DNA of 32,911 bases from Blastocatellia bacterium (GCA_017883315.1 JADGNW010000462.1:1-32911), one strand, 5' to 3'. Numbered from the stretch's first letter, positions 22,429-30,737 are shown. Numbers and translations are program-made. Notes: generated from the letters alone by a model not told the origin.

Positions 22429-23622
22429 GTGAAAAAAGTGGACGAAATTCGAGAGAAATCGCACAATCGTGTACCCTTGAATCCGGACCTCAAGAGCCCG
22501 CGGGCGCAGGAGTTCGAGACTAAGCTCAGCTCGCTGATCGTCGGGCAAGAGCGCGCAGTGCGCCGAATATCCGGACTTTATCAAATATATCTTGCCGGCA
22601 TGCAGAACCCCGGCCGGCCTCTTGGAACTATGCTGTTTCTGGGGCCGACCGGTTCTGGCAAGACACGCGTGGTCGAAGCCGCCGCAGAGGTGTTGTTTGC
22701 CGAAACGAACGCGGTAGTCAAAATCGACTGCGCGGAGTTTCAGCACTCGCACGAGATCGCCAAGCTGATCGGCTCTCCGCCCGGTTATCTTGGACACCGC
22801 GAGACGGCTCCGATGCTGACTCAGGAGAATCTCGACAAGTACCACACCGAGCAGGATAAGCTGACCTTTGTTCTGTTCGACGAGATCGAGAAAGCATCCG
22901 ACGCGTTGTGGCAACTGCTGCTCGGGATTTTGGACAAAGCAACGCTGACGCTTGGCGATAATCGGAAAGTCGACTTCTCAAAGTGCATGATATTCCTCAC
23001 ATCGAATCTCGGCGCGAAAGAGATGAGCGAGTTGATAACAGGCTCGATTGGATTTGCTCCGGCGCGCGGCAAGCGAATGCTTGAAGACGACGTCGACCAG
23101 AAGATCTATCGCACCGCTTCCGAAGCAGCCAAGCGCAAGTTCTCACCCGAGTTCATGAACAGGATCGACAAGGTTGTCGTGTTCCGCAGTCTGAAAGAGT
23201 ATCACCTCAAGCAGATTCTCGATCTGGAGCTGGCTCAGGTCCAGAACCGCATAATGCGAGGCACCGGTGAGAAATTCGTTTTCAAGTGCACCGAGGAAGC
23301 GAAGAAGTTTCTTTTAGACGAAGGGATCGATTTCAAGTACGGCGCGCGCCACTTGAAACGTGCGATCGAGCGGTTTCTTGTGTATGCGATTTCGAACCTC
23401 GTGGCGACGCAGCAGGTAGAAACCGGCGATCTCGTGATCATCGACTATGATTCCGAGACCGGGAAACTAACGTTCACCAAGTCGGAAGGCGGAGCGCTGG
23501 TCGACCCGTATCGCGGAGAGTACAGCGAGATGTTCGACGATGCGCAGGAGGAACGCGCCGTCGCCGCCGAAGCGAGCGATAGCGGGCTTACTACCGCGCC
23601 GCTCAAGGCGATTGAGAAATAG
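22429..23622 (+). CDS. single-ring Clp/Hsp100 AAA+ ATPase with ClpP-type loop
   Basis: I take the GTG at 22429, five bases after GGAGG; the frame opens earlier (22399) without a site. The 397-residue protein is one AAA_2 module of the ClpA/ClpB second-ring type: Walker A GPTGSGKT (72-79), pore loop GYLG (119-122), Walker B LFDEIEK with Asp151-Glu152, sensor 1 LTSNLG, arginine finger in FSPEFMNRID (Arg245), and sensor 2 GARHLKRAI in a C-terminal small domain. It lacks the N domain, the first AAA ring and the ClpX zinc domain. The loop after sensor 1 reads SIGFAP (IGF at 207-209), aligning with the IGL/VGF loop by which ClpA and ClpC dock on ClpP. A role as an unfoldase is likely. The acidic C-terminal tail is non-conserved. 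Not recognised as a named gene. Confidence 0.9.
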   Translation: MKKVDEIREKSHNRVPLNPDLKSPRAQEFETKLSSLIVGQERAVRRISGLYQIYLAGMQNPGRPLGTMLFLGPTGSGKTRVVEAAAEVLFAETNAVVKIDCAEFQHSHEIAKLIGSPPGYLGHRETAPMLTQENLDKYHTEQDKLTFVLFDEIEKASDALWQLLLGILDKATLTLGDNRKVDFSKCMIFLTSNLGAKEMSELITGSIGFAPARGKRMLEDDVDQKIYRTASEAAKRKFSPEFMNRIDKVVVFRSLKEYHLKQILDLELAQVQNRIMRGTGEKFVFKCTEEAKKFLLDEGIDFKYGARHLKRAIERFLVYAISNLVATQQVETGDLVIIDYDSETGKLTFTKSEGGALVDPYRGEYSEMFDDAQEERAVAAEASDSGLTTAPLKAIEK

Positions 23623-23652
23623 CCCCAGGTCAGATAGTATTTGGAGCCAGAC

Positions 23653-23690
23653 AAGCCCGGCGGGAATGATCTCGCCGGGCTTGCGTGTCT
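23653..23690 (+). terminator. terminator after the Clp-like gene
   Basis: AAGCCCGGCG (23653-23662) pairs perfectly with CGCCGGGCTT (23673-23682) around a 10-base loop. The following sequence (GCGTGTCT) is only weakly T-rich, so termination may be partial; the stem lies directly before the next gene and could also affect its translation. Confidence 0.6.
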
Positions 23691-24896
23691 ATCAAGCTAA
23701 TGAATGTTCTCGCCGCTTTAGTGCCGCTGCTTTTTCTCGCGCCGCCTGACTCCAGGCCGGATGACGTTCGCATTGGATTGTTCACGTTGTTCAAACCGGA
23801 GGCGCTTGAGGTGCGCGTTGCCTCGGGCGAAGGAGCTAGTCTCGCAGCGCCGGGCGTTCAGAGCAGTCGTTCGATCGGGCGCGGCGAATTGGTCACGATT
23901 CGATTCTCGGGTAATCAACTTCACATTACGCTGGACGCCAGGCGATCGCTTGTGGCAACGGAGGCGCGAATCATACCGATCGGTTCAGCAGCGCTGGAGT
24001 TGAGTCTGCCGGGGAAAATCAAACGGACTGTACGCGGCGAATTGTTAGTTGACACGGGCACTGGGGGGCGAGGTCCGCTTCGAATAGTGCTGACGACCGG
24101 TCGAGAAGCCGCGGTTGCTTCCATAGTGGCGGCCGAGACAAGCCGCCGAGAAACCGAAGCCCTGAAGGCGCTCGCAGTCGTCGTGCGAAGTTTCATGCTT
24201 GCGCACCCGGGCCGCCACTTGAGTGAAGGTTTTGACTTTTGCGACACCACTCACTGTCAGTTCTATCGAGGCGAACAAGATCTATCGGAGATCGTTGCTT
24301 CGGCGGAAATTGAAAGAGCGGTTGAGAAGACGCGGGGAGAAGTCCTGGCCTTCGAAGGGCGCACCGTCGAGGGCTACTACACAGCGGCCTGCGGGGGAAT
24401 GACAGTGACACCGTCGATGCTCTGGGGCGGTACCACGAGTTACCCTTATCGCCGCGTCTCGTGTCGCTGGTGCAAGGCTTCGCGTTTCGACAAGTGGGAA
24501 CGCTCAGCCGGCATCGGGCAGGTTCTCGGAGCGCTTTCCGAGTTCTTCGGGTCCAGGTTTTCGGTTTCGACAGAACTGGCGATTGACCGCGACCACGCGA
24601 GCGGATTTGTGCGATCGATCACTGTAGCTGATGGAACAACGCGTACAACCCTAACGGCCGATGCTTTTCGTCGCGCGATCGGGCTGAAGCTCGGATGGAA
24701 CACCGTGCTGAGCCCGACTTTCACGGTCGAGCGTCGCGGGCAACGGTTCATCTTTCGCGGTCGCGGCTTCGGCAGCCAGATCGGGCTGTGCGAGGCGGGC
24801 GCGATCGCGCAGGCGGCCGCCGGTCGAAGCTACCGCGAGATCTTGAGCTTCTACTATCCAGGCGCAGGGATCAGCGAGCCACCCGCACATGAATGA
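23685..24896 (+). CDS. SpoIID/LytB-domain secreted protein
   Basis: The frame begins at a GTG (23685) five codons before an ATG (23700); the longer form gives MSIKLMNVLAALVPLLFLA, a better signal peptide, so I keep it. The 403-residue protein has the SpoIID domain in the C-terminal two thirds: IVAAETSRRETEALKALAVVVRSF with the catalytic-type Glu151, FCDTTHCQFYRG (186-195) with the conserved Cys pair, EGYYTAACGG, YPYRRVSCRWC, and the closing RGRGFGSQIGLCEAGAIAQA. SpoIID relatives are lytic transglycosylases that trim denuded glycan strands; in non-sporulating bacteria they act in cell-wall remodelling or division. The N-terminal 130 residues are a beta-rich domain of the LytB/SpoIID type. It overlaps the DedA gene by eight bases. 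Confidence 0.9.
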   Translation: MSIKLMNVLAALVPLLFLAPPDSRPDDVRIGLFTLFKPEALEVRVASGEGASLAAPGVQSSRSIGRGELVTIRFSGNQLHITLDARRSLVATEARIIPIGSAALELSLPGKIKRTVRGELLVDTGTGGRGPLRIVLTTGREAAVASIVAAETSRRETEALKALAVVVRSFMLAHPGRHLSEGFDFCDTTHCQFYRGEQDLSEIVASAEIERAVEKTRGEVLAFEGRTVEGYYTAACGGMTVTPSMLWGGTTSYPYRRVSCRWCKASRFDKWERSAGIGQVLGALSEFFGSRFSVSTELAIDRDHASGFVRSITVADGTTRTTLTADAFRRAIGLKLGWNTVLSPTFTVERRGQRFIFRGRGFGSQIGLCEAGAIAQAAAGRSYREILSFYYPGAGISEPPAHE

Positions 24897-25587
24897 AACC
24901 GGCTTAGTACTCTTTGGAATCAAGAGCAGTCTTCAAGCCTTGCTTGAATGGCTGAAAGCCTTCGGTCCTTTCGGATTGTTTGGCATATCACTCGTCGACT
25001 CAGTCGGCGTGCCACTTCCCGGAGGCCCGGACTCTGTGATGATCCTTCTGAGCGCCAACACTCCGGCGCTGATGCCATTTTATGCTTTGGCTGCCACCGC
25101 AGGTTCGTCAATTGGATGCACGTTGTTGTATATGGCTGCGCGTCGTGCGGGTGTCGCTGCGCTGAAACGCGTGTCGCCTGAGAAACGGAATTCCATCGAG
25201 AACCTGCTGGGCCGCTATGATCTGATAGCAGTGATGGTGCCCGCGGTGCTGCCGCCGCCGTTTCCGTTCAAGCCTTTCGTTCTGTGCGCCGGGGCTTTCA
25301 AACTAAAGACCTGGAGGTTCATCACCGCGATCTTCATTGGACGCGCGGTGCGTTTCTTGATCGAGGGATGGCTTGCAATCAGGTTCGGTGAGGACGCGGG
25401 ACGCATAATCAAGCAGCACGGATGGAAAGTTCTAATCGCTGTTGTTGCGATAGCTGGAGTCGTAATCGGCTTGAGCTTCTTGCGCGCCCGACGGCGACGT
25501 TCACGAGCCGTATCCGCTGAGCGTACGACGGACGAAGACCTGGTGGCGCCGATCGATGCTGCTAATGAGAGCTCTCGCGGGTTGTAG
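24889..25587 (+). CDS. DedA-family (VTT-domain) membrane protein
   Basis: The 232-residue integral membrane protein overlaps the SpoIID gene by eight bases, so it is probably translated by coupling. The VTT (SNARE-associated) domain is seen: FGPFGLFGISLVDSVGVPLPGGPDSVMILL with the re-entrant helix, GSSIGCTLLYMAARRAG, FPFKPFVLCAGAFKLKTWRF and FIGRAVRFLIEGWLAIRFG, which holds the conserved arginine; a final helix at about 182-197 is followed by a basic tail. DedA proteins of this family flip phospholipids, and some recycle undecaprenyl phosphate. Pairing with a cell-wall enzyme makes a role in envelope lipid-carrier recycling attractive but unproven. The tail ends in a polar Asp/Glu segment. 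Confidence 0.9.
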   Translation: MNETGLVLFGIKSSLQALLEWLKAFGPFGLFGISLVDSVGVPLPGGPDSVMILLSANTPALMPFYALAATAGSSIGCTLLYMAARRAGVAALKRVSPEKRNSIENLLGRYDLIAVMVPAVLPPPFPFKPFVLCAGAFKLKTWRFITAIFIGRAVRFLIEGWLAIRFGEDAGRIIKQHGWKVLIAVVAIAGVVIGLSFLRARRRRSRAVSAERTTDEDLVAPIDAANESSRGL

Positions 25588-25700
25588 AGAAAGACGCTAA
25601 CGAAGAGCTACGCGGATGCTGTGGCGCGCATCAATTAGAATTGGCCTCGATAGATCCATATCGTTCGATTGGTAGCTCGAAAGCTTGCAGGAAATGGAAC

Positions 25701-25730
25701 TTTTCGATGCGCGCGGGCGTGTGGTAGCAT
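25701..25730 (+). promoter_or_regulatory. candidate promoter for the small secreted protein
   Basis: TTTTCG (25701-25706), an 18-base spacer and TAGCAT (25725-25730) preceded by GTGTGG. A start near 25737 puts the GGAGG site a few bases inside the transcript and excludes the upstream TTG at 25669 as start codon. Confidence 0.35.
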
Positions 25731-25752
25731 TTACAAGTTCGGAGGAATAGGT

Positions 25753-26292
25753 CTGGGTTACAATAGAAAGGTTTTGTTGGCAATAGCGCTGTCGGTGTTG
25801 GCTTTGCCGGGATTCGCGCAGTCGAATAACTGTCTGCGAGTCATGCCCATTGACGAGTTGACGCGGCAGTCAGTCCTCATCGCTCGCGTTAAAGTTCGTC
25901 GAGTAGACAGGGCTAACTATAAAGGCGAGTACAATCAGCTAGCGGTGTTGACGCCAGTTGATGTAATCGACGGCGATTTCACGCTCAAAGAGTTGAATGT
26001 GCTGGCACGGTCCAGCGTGAGGTGTGCCGAAGACAACTACGCCAAGGACGAAGAGATGCTGGTGTTTCTGGAACCGCAAGACAGCTTGTTTCACACAGTG
26101 GACTATCAGTACGGCCAGTTCCCGATCGTAGGTGAAATCGTCAAGGGGTGGCGGGACAAAGCGAACAAGCCCATTGATAAACCGTACGCGGAAGTACGAG
26201 CCCAGATACAAGCCTGCGTTGCCGCCGCGCACACGCCGAAGCCTGAGGGCGAACAGCCGCCAAAACCTCCGCCCGTGAAGCCGCCCAAATAG
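25753..26292 (+). CDS. small secreted protein of unknown function, apparent CTG start
   Basis: The frame extends upstream to a TTG at 25669, but a proper ribosome-binding site (GGAGG, 25741-25745) is followed seven bases later by CTG at 25753, and starting there gives an ideal signal peptide: a short basic start (MGYNRK) and core VLLAIALSVLALPGFAQ. I therefore propose CTG as start, giving 179 residues. The mature part has two cysteines near its ends (NNCLRV and QACVAA) and one in the middle (RCAEDNY), a strand-rich body (SVLIARVKVRRV, LAVLTPVDVIDG, EEMLVFLEP) of an OB-fold-like or NTR-like pattern, and a proline-rich tail (PPKPPPVKPPK). I do not recognise the family; similar secreted proteins with a metalloprotease-inhibitor-like fold (TIMP/NTR) share the pattern but this is weak. 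Confidence 0.7.
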   Translation: MGYNRKVLLAIALSVLALPGFAQSNNCLRVMPIDELTRQSVLIARVKVRRVDRANYKGEYNQLAVLTPVDVIDGDFTLKELNVLARSSVRCAEDNYAKDEEMLVFLEPQDSLFHTVDYQYGQFPIVGEIVKGWRDKANKPIDKPYAEVRAQIQACVAAAHTPKPEGEQPPKPPPVKPPK

Positions 26293-26349
26293 TCTATTCT
26301 AATCGTTGGCGAATACACTCTAACTTCGAACTGAGTCCGTGGTCTCGTA

Positions 26350-26365
26350 GCGACTGTTACGTCGC
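26350..26365. other. small hairpin between converging genes
   Basis: GCGAC (26350-26354) pairs with GTCGC (26361-26365) around TGTTAC in the 81-base gap between two converging genes. There is no T-run. It may help end transcription or be part of a repeated element; only one copy is seen here. Confidence 0.35.
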
Positions 26366-26373
26366 GGTATCAA

Positions 26374-28647
26374 TCAACCAAACTCGCCAGCGCCGCGATC
26401 GCTTATTAGCCGCCACGGCATGCGGTGAGCTTTGCATCTGGGGCGGCGCACAACTCTTCGCGCAAGGTTCAGTCTGATGCCACACGTTTCGCACTCGCCG
26501 GCGGTCCGGCGCGCGGCCCTTACGATCTCAAGCGCGGCTTCGTCTTTTTCGATTCGCCTGAGCTCGGCAAGCTCGCGAGCCATGCTTTCGGCGTCCTGTC
26601 GCATCAGCTTCGCGCGCTCTTCGCCGGCCTTCACTTCGGCGTATTCCTCTTCGGTCAGCAGCGCTTTCAACCAGAGCTGAACGTCTCGGCTTGCCAGCGC
26701 CATCCACTGTCCCTTAGGACTGAACGCAACCGGATGCCAACTGATTTCGCTGAACCACAACGTCTTCACCAAACGTCCGGTCGATAGATTCCATATCCTG
26801 ATCGTCTGACCGAGGCTGCCCCCGGCGACCAACTGGCCGTTAGGACTGAACGCCACCGAAGTCACATCGTTGATGTGTCCCGTGAGTGTGCGGATCTCGC
26901 GAGCGGTGGCAACATCCCAGATCCTCACCATCTTGTCTTCGCCGCCCGATACCAGCAGGCGGCCGTCCGGACTATAGGCGAGCGATGCTACGCCGGCGGT
27001 GTGGCCTTCGAACCTCTTCACTTCGCGACCGGTGTCCGCGTCCCAGAGCTTGAGCGTTCGATCCAGGCTACCCGAGGCTATGTACCGGCCATCGGGGCTG
27101 AACACAGTTGAGGTGACCGGCCCTTCGTGACCTTCCATCGGTTGCACTTCCTGGCCGGTGATCACTCTCCACAGCCTGACAATCGAGTCGGTGCTGCCCG
27201 AGGCAAGCCACAAACCATCAGGGCTAAAGGTCACCGCGCGCACTTCGCCGCAGTCTCGAGCATCAAGAGTTCGAATCTCGCGGCCGGCGTAAACGTCCCA
27301 CAGTTTGATTGTGCGGTCGCGGCTGCCCGACGCCAGACACTGGCTGTCGGGACTGAACGCAATTGAGTTGACGCTTGCGGTGTGTCCGCGAAGCGCGCGC
27401 AGCAGCACTCCGCTGTCTACCTCCCAGATCTTTATTCCCTCGTAAAGAAACCCCGAAGCGATAAGGCGCCCGTCCGGACTGATTGCAACCGATCTCACAT
27501 AATCGCGCGTGCCTATCTCATACTGCTTATAGAAGAGATCGTAGATGCCTCGCAGTTCTTGTTGAACCTGCGAATGGGTCTGCATGAACTGCAGACCCGA
27601 GCGGTATGTTTTCGCCGCTGCCAGTTGGTCTTCGACATTCTGAAACATGATTGACAGCGTCTGACGTTTTTCCGGGGTAGCGATGACGAACCTCTTGAGC
27701 ATGCTTGCATCGCGGCTCAGTTCGGCAAGCTTTTCTTGAACAGGTTGCATCAACCCGTCGAGCAGTTGCTGCACCGGCGCGCGAACGCGATCGAACGCCT
27801 CGTCGCTTCTCGCGCGTTCGTAGTATCGCGGATCTCCCTTTATGGCGGGCTCCAGGCTCGCGACCGCAGCGACGGGGTCGTTCACAATCGCCGACAAGCA
27901 AGCTTTCTGATAATGCGCTTCGAACAGCTCGGGGTTTAGCGTTATTGCCTCACTGAAATGACCAAGCGCAGACTCGGAGCCTTGCTGCAGCGCGCACACA
28001 ACGCCGGCGAAGTAGTGCGCTTCGGCGGATTGCCGCGCATCGCTTGGGCGTGAGTACTTCGCGGACTTGCAAAAATACTCGAGCGAGCCGGCCAGATCGA
28101 TCAGGTGATAGAGACGTATGTTCGCTATCGATCGAAGCACGGCGAAGTCGGGATAGTTGCGCTGCTCTGCTTCCAGGAAGTCCGCGAGCGCTTCGGCGTA
28201 CCAGCCATTCAGGTAAGCTTTCTCGGCTCGGCTTCGATATGCGCGAGCTTCTCTCTCGAACTCAGCGAGTCGAATTTCATGCAGGATGTTGCTGAGAGCC
28301 TCGTCGTGCATCTCGAGCTTCCAGATGACGTCTCCCAGCAGGAGGTTGAAGTCCGCGTTAAGCCGATCGATTCCACTGGCGAGCTTGTCAAACCGGAACT
28401 CGATACTGTAGCTCGAATCACTGATTCCATAACTCATTCCTGCGCCGAGCGCGCCCAGCCCCGACTCGAGCGCAATGTGATAGTCGCGCTGGCTCAATGC
28501 GACTCGGATTGCGCCCGGAATTGCAAGCGATTCATCAACCAGGGCAGCCTGCTGCTCGACGGCCTTCTCGAAGCTTGCGATCGACTGACGATCGCTGATG
28601 AAGTCTTCCCAGTTCTGGTTGCCCAGATAGATTGACGAGAGTCCCAT
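26374..28647 (-). CDS. TPR-WD40 repeat protein with C-terminal CxxC/CxxH motif
   Basis: The 757-residue protein starts at ATG 28647 behind AAGGA. It has no signal peptide. Residues 1-130 are helical without a known match, 135-275 contain TPR-like repeats (AYLNGWYAEALADFLEAEQ, AHYFAGVVCALQQGSESALGH), about 300-380 are a coiled helical connector, and about 383-665 are seven WD40 repeats (for example SIAFSPDSQCLASGSRDRT and IKLWD), enough for one closed propeller. The tail from about 670 is a Glu/Arg-rich coiled coil followed by C719-x2-C722 and C738-x2-H741, a possible zinc site. Repeat scaffolds of this type join protein complexes in the cytoplasm; no kinase, NACHT or protease domain is fused. 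Its N-terminal region mentions no nucleotide-binding motif. It is convergent with the small secreted protein. Confidence 0.88.
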   Translation of the reverse strand: MGLSSIYLGNQNWEDFISDRQSIASFEKAVEQQAALVDESLAIPGAIRVALSQRDYHIALESGLGALGAGMSYGISDSSYSIEFRFDKLASGIDRLNADFNLLLGDVIWKLEMHDEALSNILHEIRLAEFEREARAYRSRAEKAYLNGWYAEALADFLEAEQRNYPDFAVLRSIANIRLYHLIDLAGSLEYFCKSAKYSRPSDARQSAEAHYFAGVVCALQQGSESALGHFSEAITLNPELFEAHYQKACLSAIVNDPVAAVASLEPAIKGDPRYYERARSDEAFDRVRAPVQQLLDGLMQPVQEKLAELSRDASMLKRFVIATPEKRQTLSIMFQNVEDQLAAAKTYRSGLQFMQTHSQVQQELRGIYDLFYKQYEIGTRDYVRSVAISPDGRLIASGFLYEGIKIWEVDSGVLLRALRGHTASVNSIAFSPDSQCLASGSRDRTIKLWDVYAGREIRTLDARDCGEVRAVTFSPDGLWLASGSTDSIVRLWRVITGQEVQPMEGHEGPVTSTVFSPDGRYIASGSLDRTLKLWDADTGREVKRFEGHTAGVASLAYSPDGRLLVSGGEDKMVRIWDVATAREIRTLTGHINDVTSVAFSPNGQLVAGGSLGQTIRIWNLSTGRLVKTLWFSEISWHPVAFSPKGQWMALASRDVQLWLKALLTEEEYAEVKAGEERAKLMRQDAESMARELAELRRIEKDEAALEIVRAARRTAGECETCGIRLNLARRVVRRPRCKAHRMPWRLISDRGAGEFG

Positions 28648-28725
28648 CGGGGTTCCTTGTATTACAGGGTCAAGTCAGGCGGGCACACTGGCGATAGGAT
28701 AGGACAGAACGCGCCGCGCGTCTAG

Positions 28726-28908
28726 CTGCGATCGCTGAGCCCGATCATGCCGTGGAACTTCTACCGTAACATGACCGATGAAGACTTGAAGGCGATGTTC
28801 GCGTACCTTCGAACGCTCAAGCCGGTGAAGCACACGGTGGACAACGCGGAATCACCGACACCCTGCAAGTTGTGTGGCATGAAGCATGGCGGCGGGGAGC
28901 GGAACTGA
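28726..28908 (+). pseudogene. C-terminal remnant of a c-type cytochrome
   Basis: A frame open after a TAG at 28723-28725 encodes about 60 residues including LSPIMPWNFYRNMTDED, LKAMFAYLRTLKPVKHTV and CKLCGMKHGG, ending at a TGA at 28906-28908. The MPW-Y-NMTDEDL-A-YLRTL-PV pattern is the usual end of secreted mono- or diheme cytochromes c. The heme-binding CxxCH, the rest of the domain and any start are missing, so this is a fragment. It sits next to another gene fragment, indicating deletion and recombination. Confidence 0.7.
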
Positions 28909-28926
28909 GAGGTGAATCAAAGAGTA

Positions 28927-29151
28927 CTATTCGACCTCGCGGCGAAACGGAATTCCGCGTAACAGGAACTCCTTCGCCAATGCTTCTTGATAGACTGGCT
29001 CGAGAAATCCGCAACCGAGAACGCGATGGACTTCCATGGCTGCGCCGATGATGGCGTAAGTCTGTGGGTTGCGCATCTTCTCCAGAGTTCTATCCGCCGA
29101 TGAGGCAGAGTCCGCAGACTGTCCGGCCTGCGGGAACTTACCTGGCTTCAT
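28927..29151 (-). pseudogene. truncated GxxExxY-family gene
   Basis: An ATG at 29151 has a perfect AGGAGG seven bases upstream, lying in the tail of the GT9 gene whose stop is two bases before. The 74-residue frame contains the N-terminal half of the GxxExxY family: [35 protein letters not shown] (the G-x2-E-x2-Y motif) and [12 protein letters not shown], then a stop. Complete proteins are about 125-140 residues and continue with a nuclease-like core, which is absent here; the following DNA instead carries the cytochrome fragment. GxxExxY proteins have a PD-(D/E)XK-like fold of unknown role. Residues between the start and the domain are encoded by a REP-like palindrome (29112-29134). Confidence 0.75.
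29112..29134. repeat. REP-like half palindrome within the GxxExxY remnant
   Basis: CCGCAGACTGTCCGGCCTGCGGG resembles the arm of the palindrome at 20101-20125 (18 of 22 positions by eye) and is itself a hairpin (CCGCAG with CTGCGG). It is translated as part of the N-terminus of the remnant protein. A second copy 9 kb away supports a dispersed repeat family. Confidence 0.5.
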
Positions 29152-29153
29152 CG

Positions 29154-30737
29154 CTATTCCTCCTGTCCATTCTGTTGTCTTTTCATCTGTGTAATCTGCG
29201 CAATCTGTGGATCGTCGTCCTCTTTGCATAATGACTGCTGGCTTGCGTGTTGTAGCACCCTCTCAACTAGCTCGATCTGGTTGGTAGCGCTTGTCGGGTC
29301 AACGGCTACGACTCGAACAGGGGCCTTTCCTGTTGGGCGCCAGCGGTCGAGCATGCGCGGCGAGCTCGATCCAGCGAACACGTCAATACACGGAACTCCA
29401 AGCGCAGCCGCGATGTGTTGTCCCGCAGAGTCGTATCCGATGTAAAGGTCACTCTCGCCGATCAAGGCGGCAAGCATACCTATTCGCCCGTTCCAGACCA
29501 GAATATCGGCGTCGAGATGTTCGGAGTTCAAAACGTCCATCACGTTGTGCGCACCGATCTCGATTACTCGCGCGCGGGAACCGCCGCGGTCGATCCGACC
29601 GGTTTCGGCGCGAGTGGCCTCGGCGAGAACTGCCTCAGCTCGTCTGGCTTCTTCATCGCCGGCTCCCTTATCGAATACAACTGCAAACCCTTCTTGAACC
29701 AGATGAGCGACAATCGTCGCTTCGAAGTCGCCGGCGACGCGCTTGAGGTGGTTTTCGCCGATTCCGAAATTGATTGCTACAATCCGGCGCGCGACGCCAC
29801 CTCTGAGTGCACTTGCCAGCTTTCGCGCCGATTCGATATCGGTTTGACTGAGGCTGACGCGAGGGTATGCCGGCGCGCTTTCGCCGAACACTTCATCAAG
29901 CCACGCGCAGGTCAGCTCGGCGAGTGCGAGCGACGTGCCGCTGCCGTACTCGCGGCTCGGGAAGAAGATGTATTCGGATTTCTTCGGTGAGTAGGAGCCA
30001 AGCTGTGGGTCAAGCCAGTCATCAGTCTCTGTCAAAGGTAAGAGCCCTAGCTGCGTGAGCCTGGTGTCGGGATCAACTAACAGATACTCGCCGCGGTTCA
30101 AGCCATTTGTAATCGTGCGCACGCAATCAAGAAGCTCTGTCCATGCAAGTAGTCGCTCGGTCGTCGTTCCGCCGCGCCGATAGCCGATCTCTTTGAGGCG
30201 CAGTCGGGGGTCGCCGCCGAACAACTCGACGCTTTTCCTTCCGCCCAGCAGCACGATTTCAGCGGCAGGAAAGAGATGCTTTATCCGCTCGAGTATCACG
30301 CTCGTGATAGCAACGTCGGCACCCAACGTGACTCGCGATAATACGAGCACGCACTGAAGCGTTTCGGCCCAGTCGCGCGGCGCGGCCAGCCGCGATACAC
30401 GGCGGAGACTCTCAGCGCGCGCGACCATGTCTTCTTCGCTGACGAGTCCGAGATTAGTCAGCTCTGAATCGAGCAGCCTTGCTCCAGCATCCAGGCGCCA
30501 GATTTGAGTGAGCTGTGAAAACACGCGGTTGTAAAGCGAGACGCCTTCGGGCTCGAATGAGTCCGCTAGCCGCTCGATAAGCGAAGCGAAGATTGCTCTG
30601 GTGGCTGATTCCGCAACACCTGAATCTTCTGAAGCGGCGAGCTGTGCCAGGCGGGATATCCGGCCGCGAAGGTAAGTCCTCGAGAGCTGATACTCGCTCA
30701 GAAATTCAGCGACCAGTTGTTCAGGAGAAGCGTCCAT
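29154..30737 (-). CDS. GT9-like (heptosyltransferase-fold) glycosyltransferase
   Basis: The ATG at 30737 is preferred over a TTG at 30746; neither has a strong ribosome-binding site. The 527-residue protein has a 130-residue helical N-terminal region absent from ordinary family members, then a GT-B core: [39 protein letters not shown], and the C-terminal donor domain [58 protein letters not shown]. The [16 protein letters not shown] segment corresponds to the GNDTGPMHLAAALG motif of GT9 enzymes, which transfer heptose or another sugar to lipopolysaccharide-type acceptors. The Gly-Pro of that motif is Ala-Gly here. Its last 20 residues are encoded by a 9-bp repeat. It is followed after two bases by the GxxExxY remnant. 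Confidence 0.8.
   Translation of the reverse strand: MDASPEQLVAEFLSEYQLSRTYLRGRISRLAQLAASEDSGVAESATRAIFASLIERLADSFEPEGVSLYNRVFSQLTQIWRLDAGARLLDSELTNLGLVSEEDMVARAESLRRVSRLAAPRDWAETLQCVLVLSRVTLGADVAITSVILERIKHLFPAAEIVLLGGRKSVELFGGDPRLRLKEIGYRRGGTTTERLLAWTELLDCVRTITNGLNRGEYLLVDPDTRLTQLGLLPLTETDDWLDPQLGSYSPKKSEYIFFPSREYGSGTSLALAELTCAWLDEVFGESAPAYPRVSLSQTDIESARKLASALRGGVARRIVAINFGIGENHLKRVAGDFEATIVAHLVQEGFAVVFDKGAGDEEARRAEAVLAEATRAETGRIDRGGSRARVIEIGAHNVMDVLNSEHLDADILVWNGRIGMLAALIGESDLYIGYDSAGQHIAAALGVPCIDVFAGSSSPRMLDRWRPTGKAPVRVVAVDPTSATNQIELVERVLQHASQQSLCKEDDDPQIAQITQMKRQQNGQEE
29185..29211. repeat. three-unit 9-bp repeat at the end of the GT9 gene
   Basis: On the plus strand ATCTGTGTA, ATCTGCGCA and ATCTGTGGA follow one another. 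The reverse strand is the 3' end of the GT9 gene, encoding [11 protein letters not shown], so the glycosyltransferase tail is repeat-derived. In another frame it would encode [10 protein letters not shown], a well-known false N-terminus of predicted proteins. Such 9-bp periodic elements are common between genes in many bacteria. Confidence 0.75.

Noticed and set aside
22402-22914. A 170-residue minus-strand frame opposite the Clp-like gene
   Set aside because: It is antisense to conserved AAA+ motifs and has no recognisable features.
29152-29229. A longer N-terminus for the GxxExxY remnant starting at 29229
   Set aside because: That part is encoded by the 9-bp repeat and lacks a ribosome-binding site, whereas the ATG at 29151 has a perfect one.
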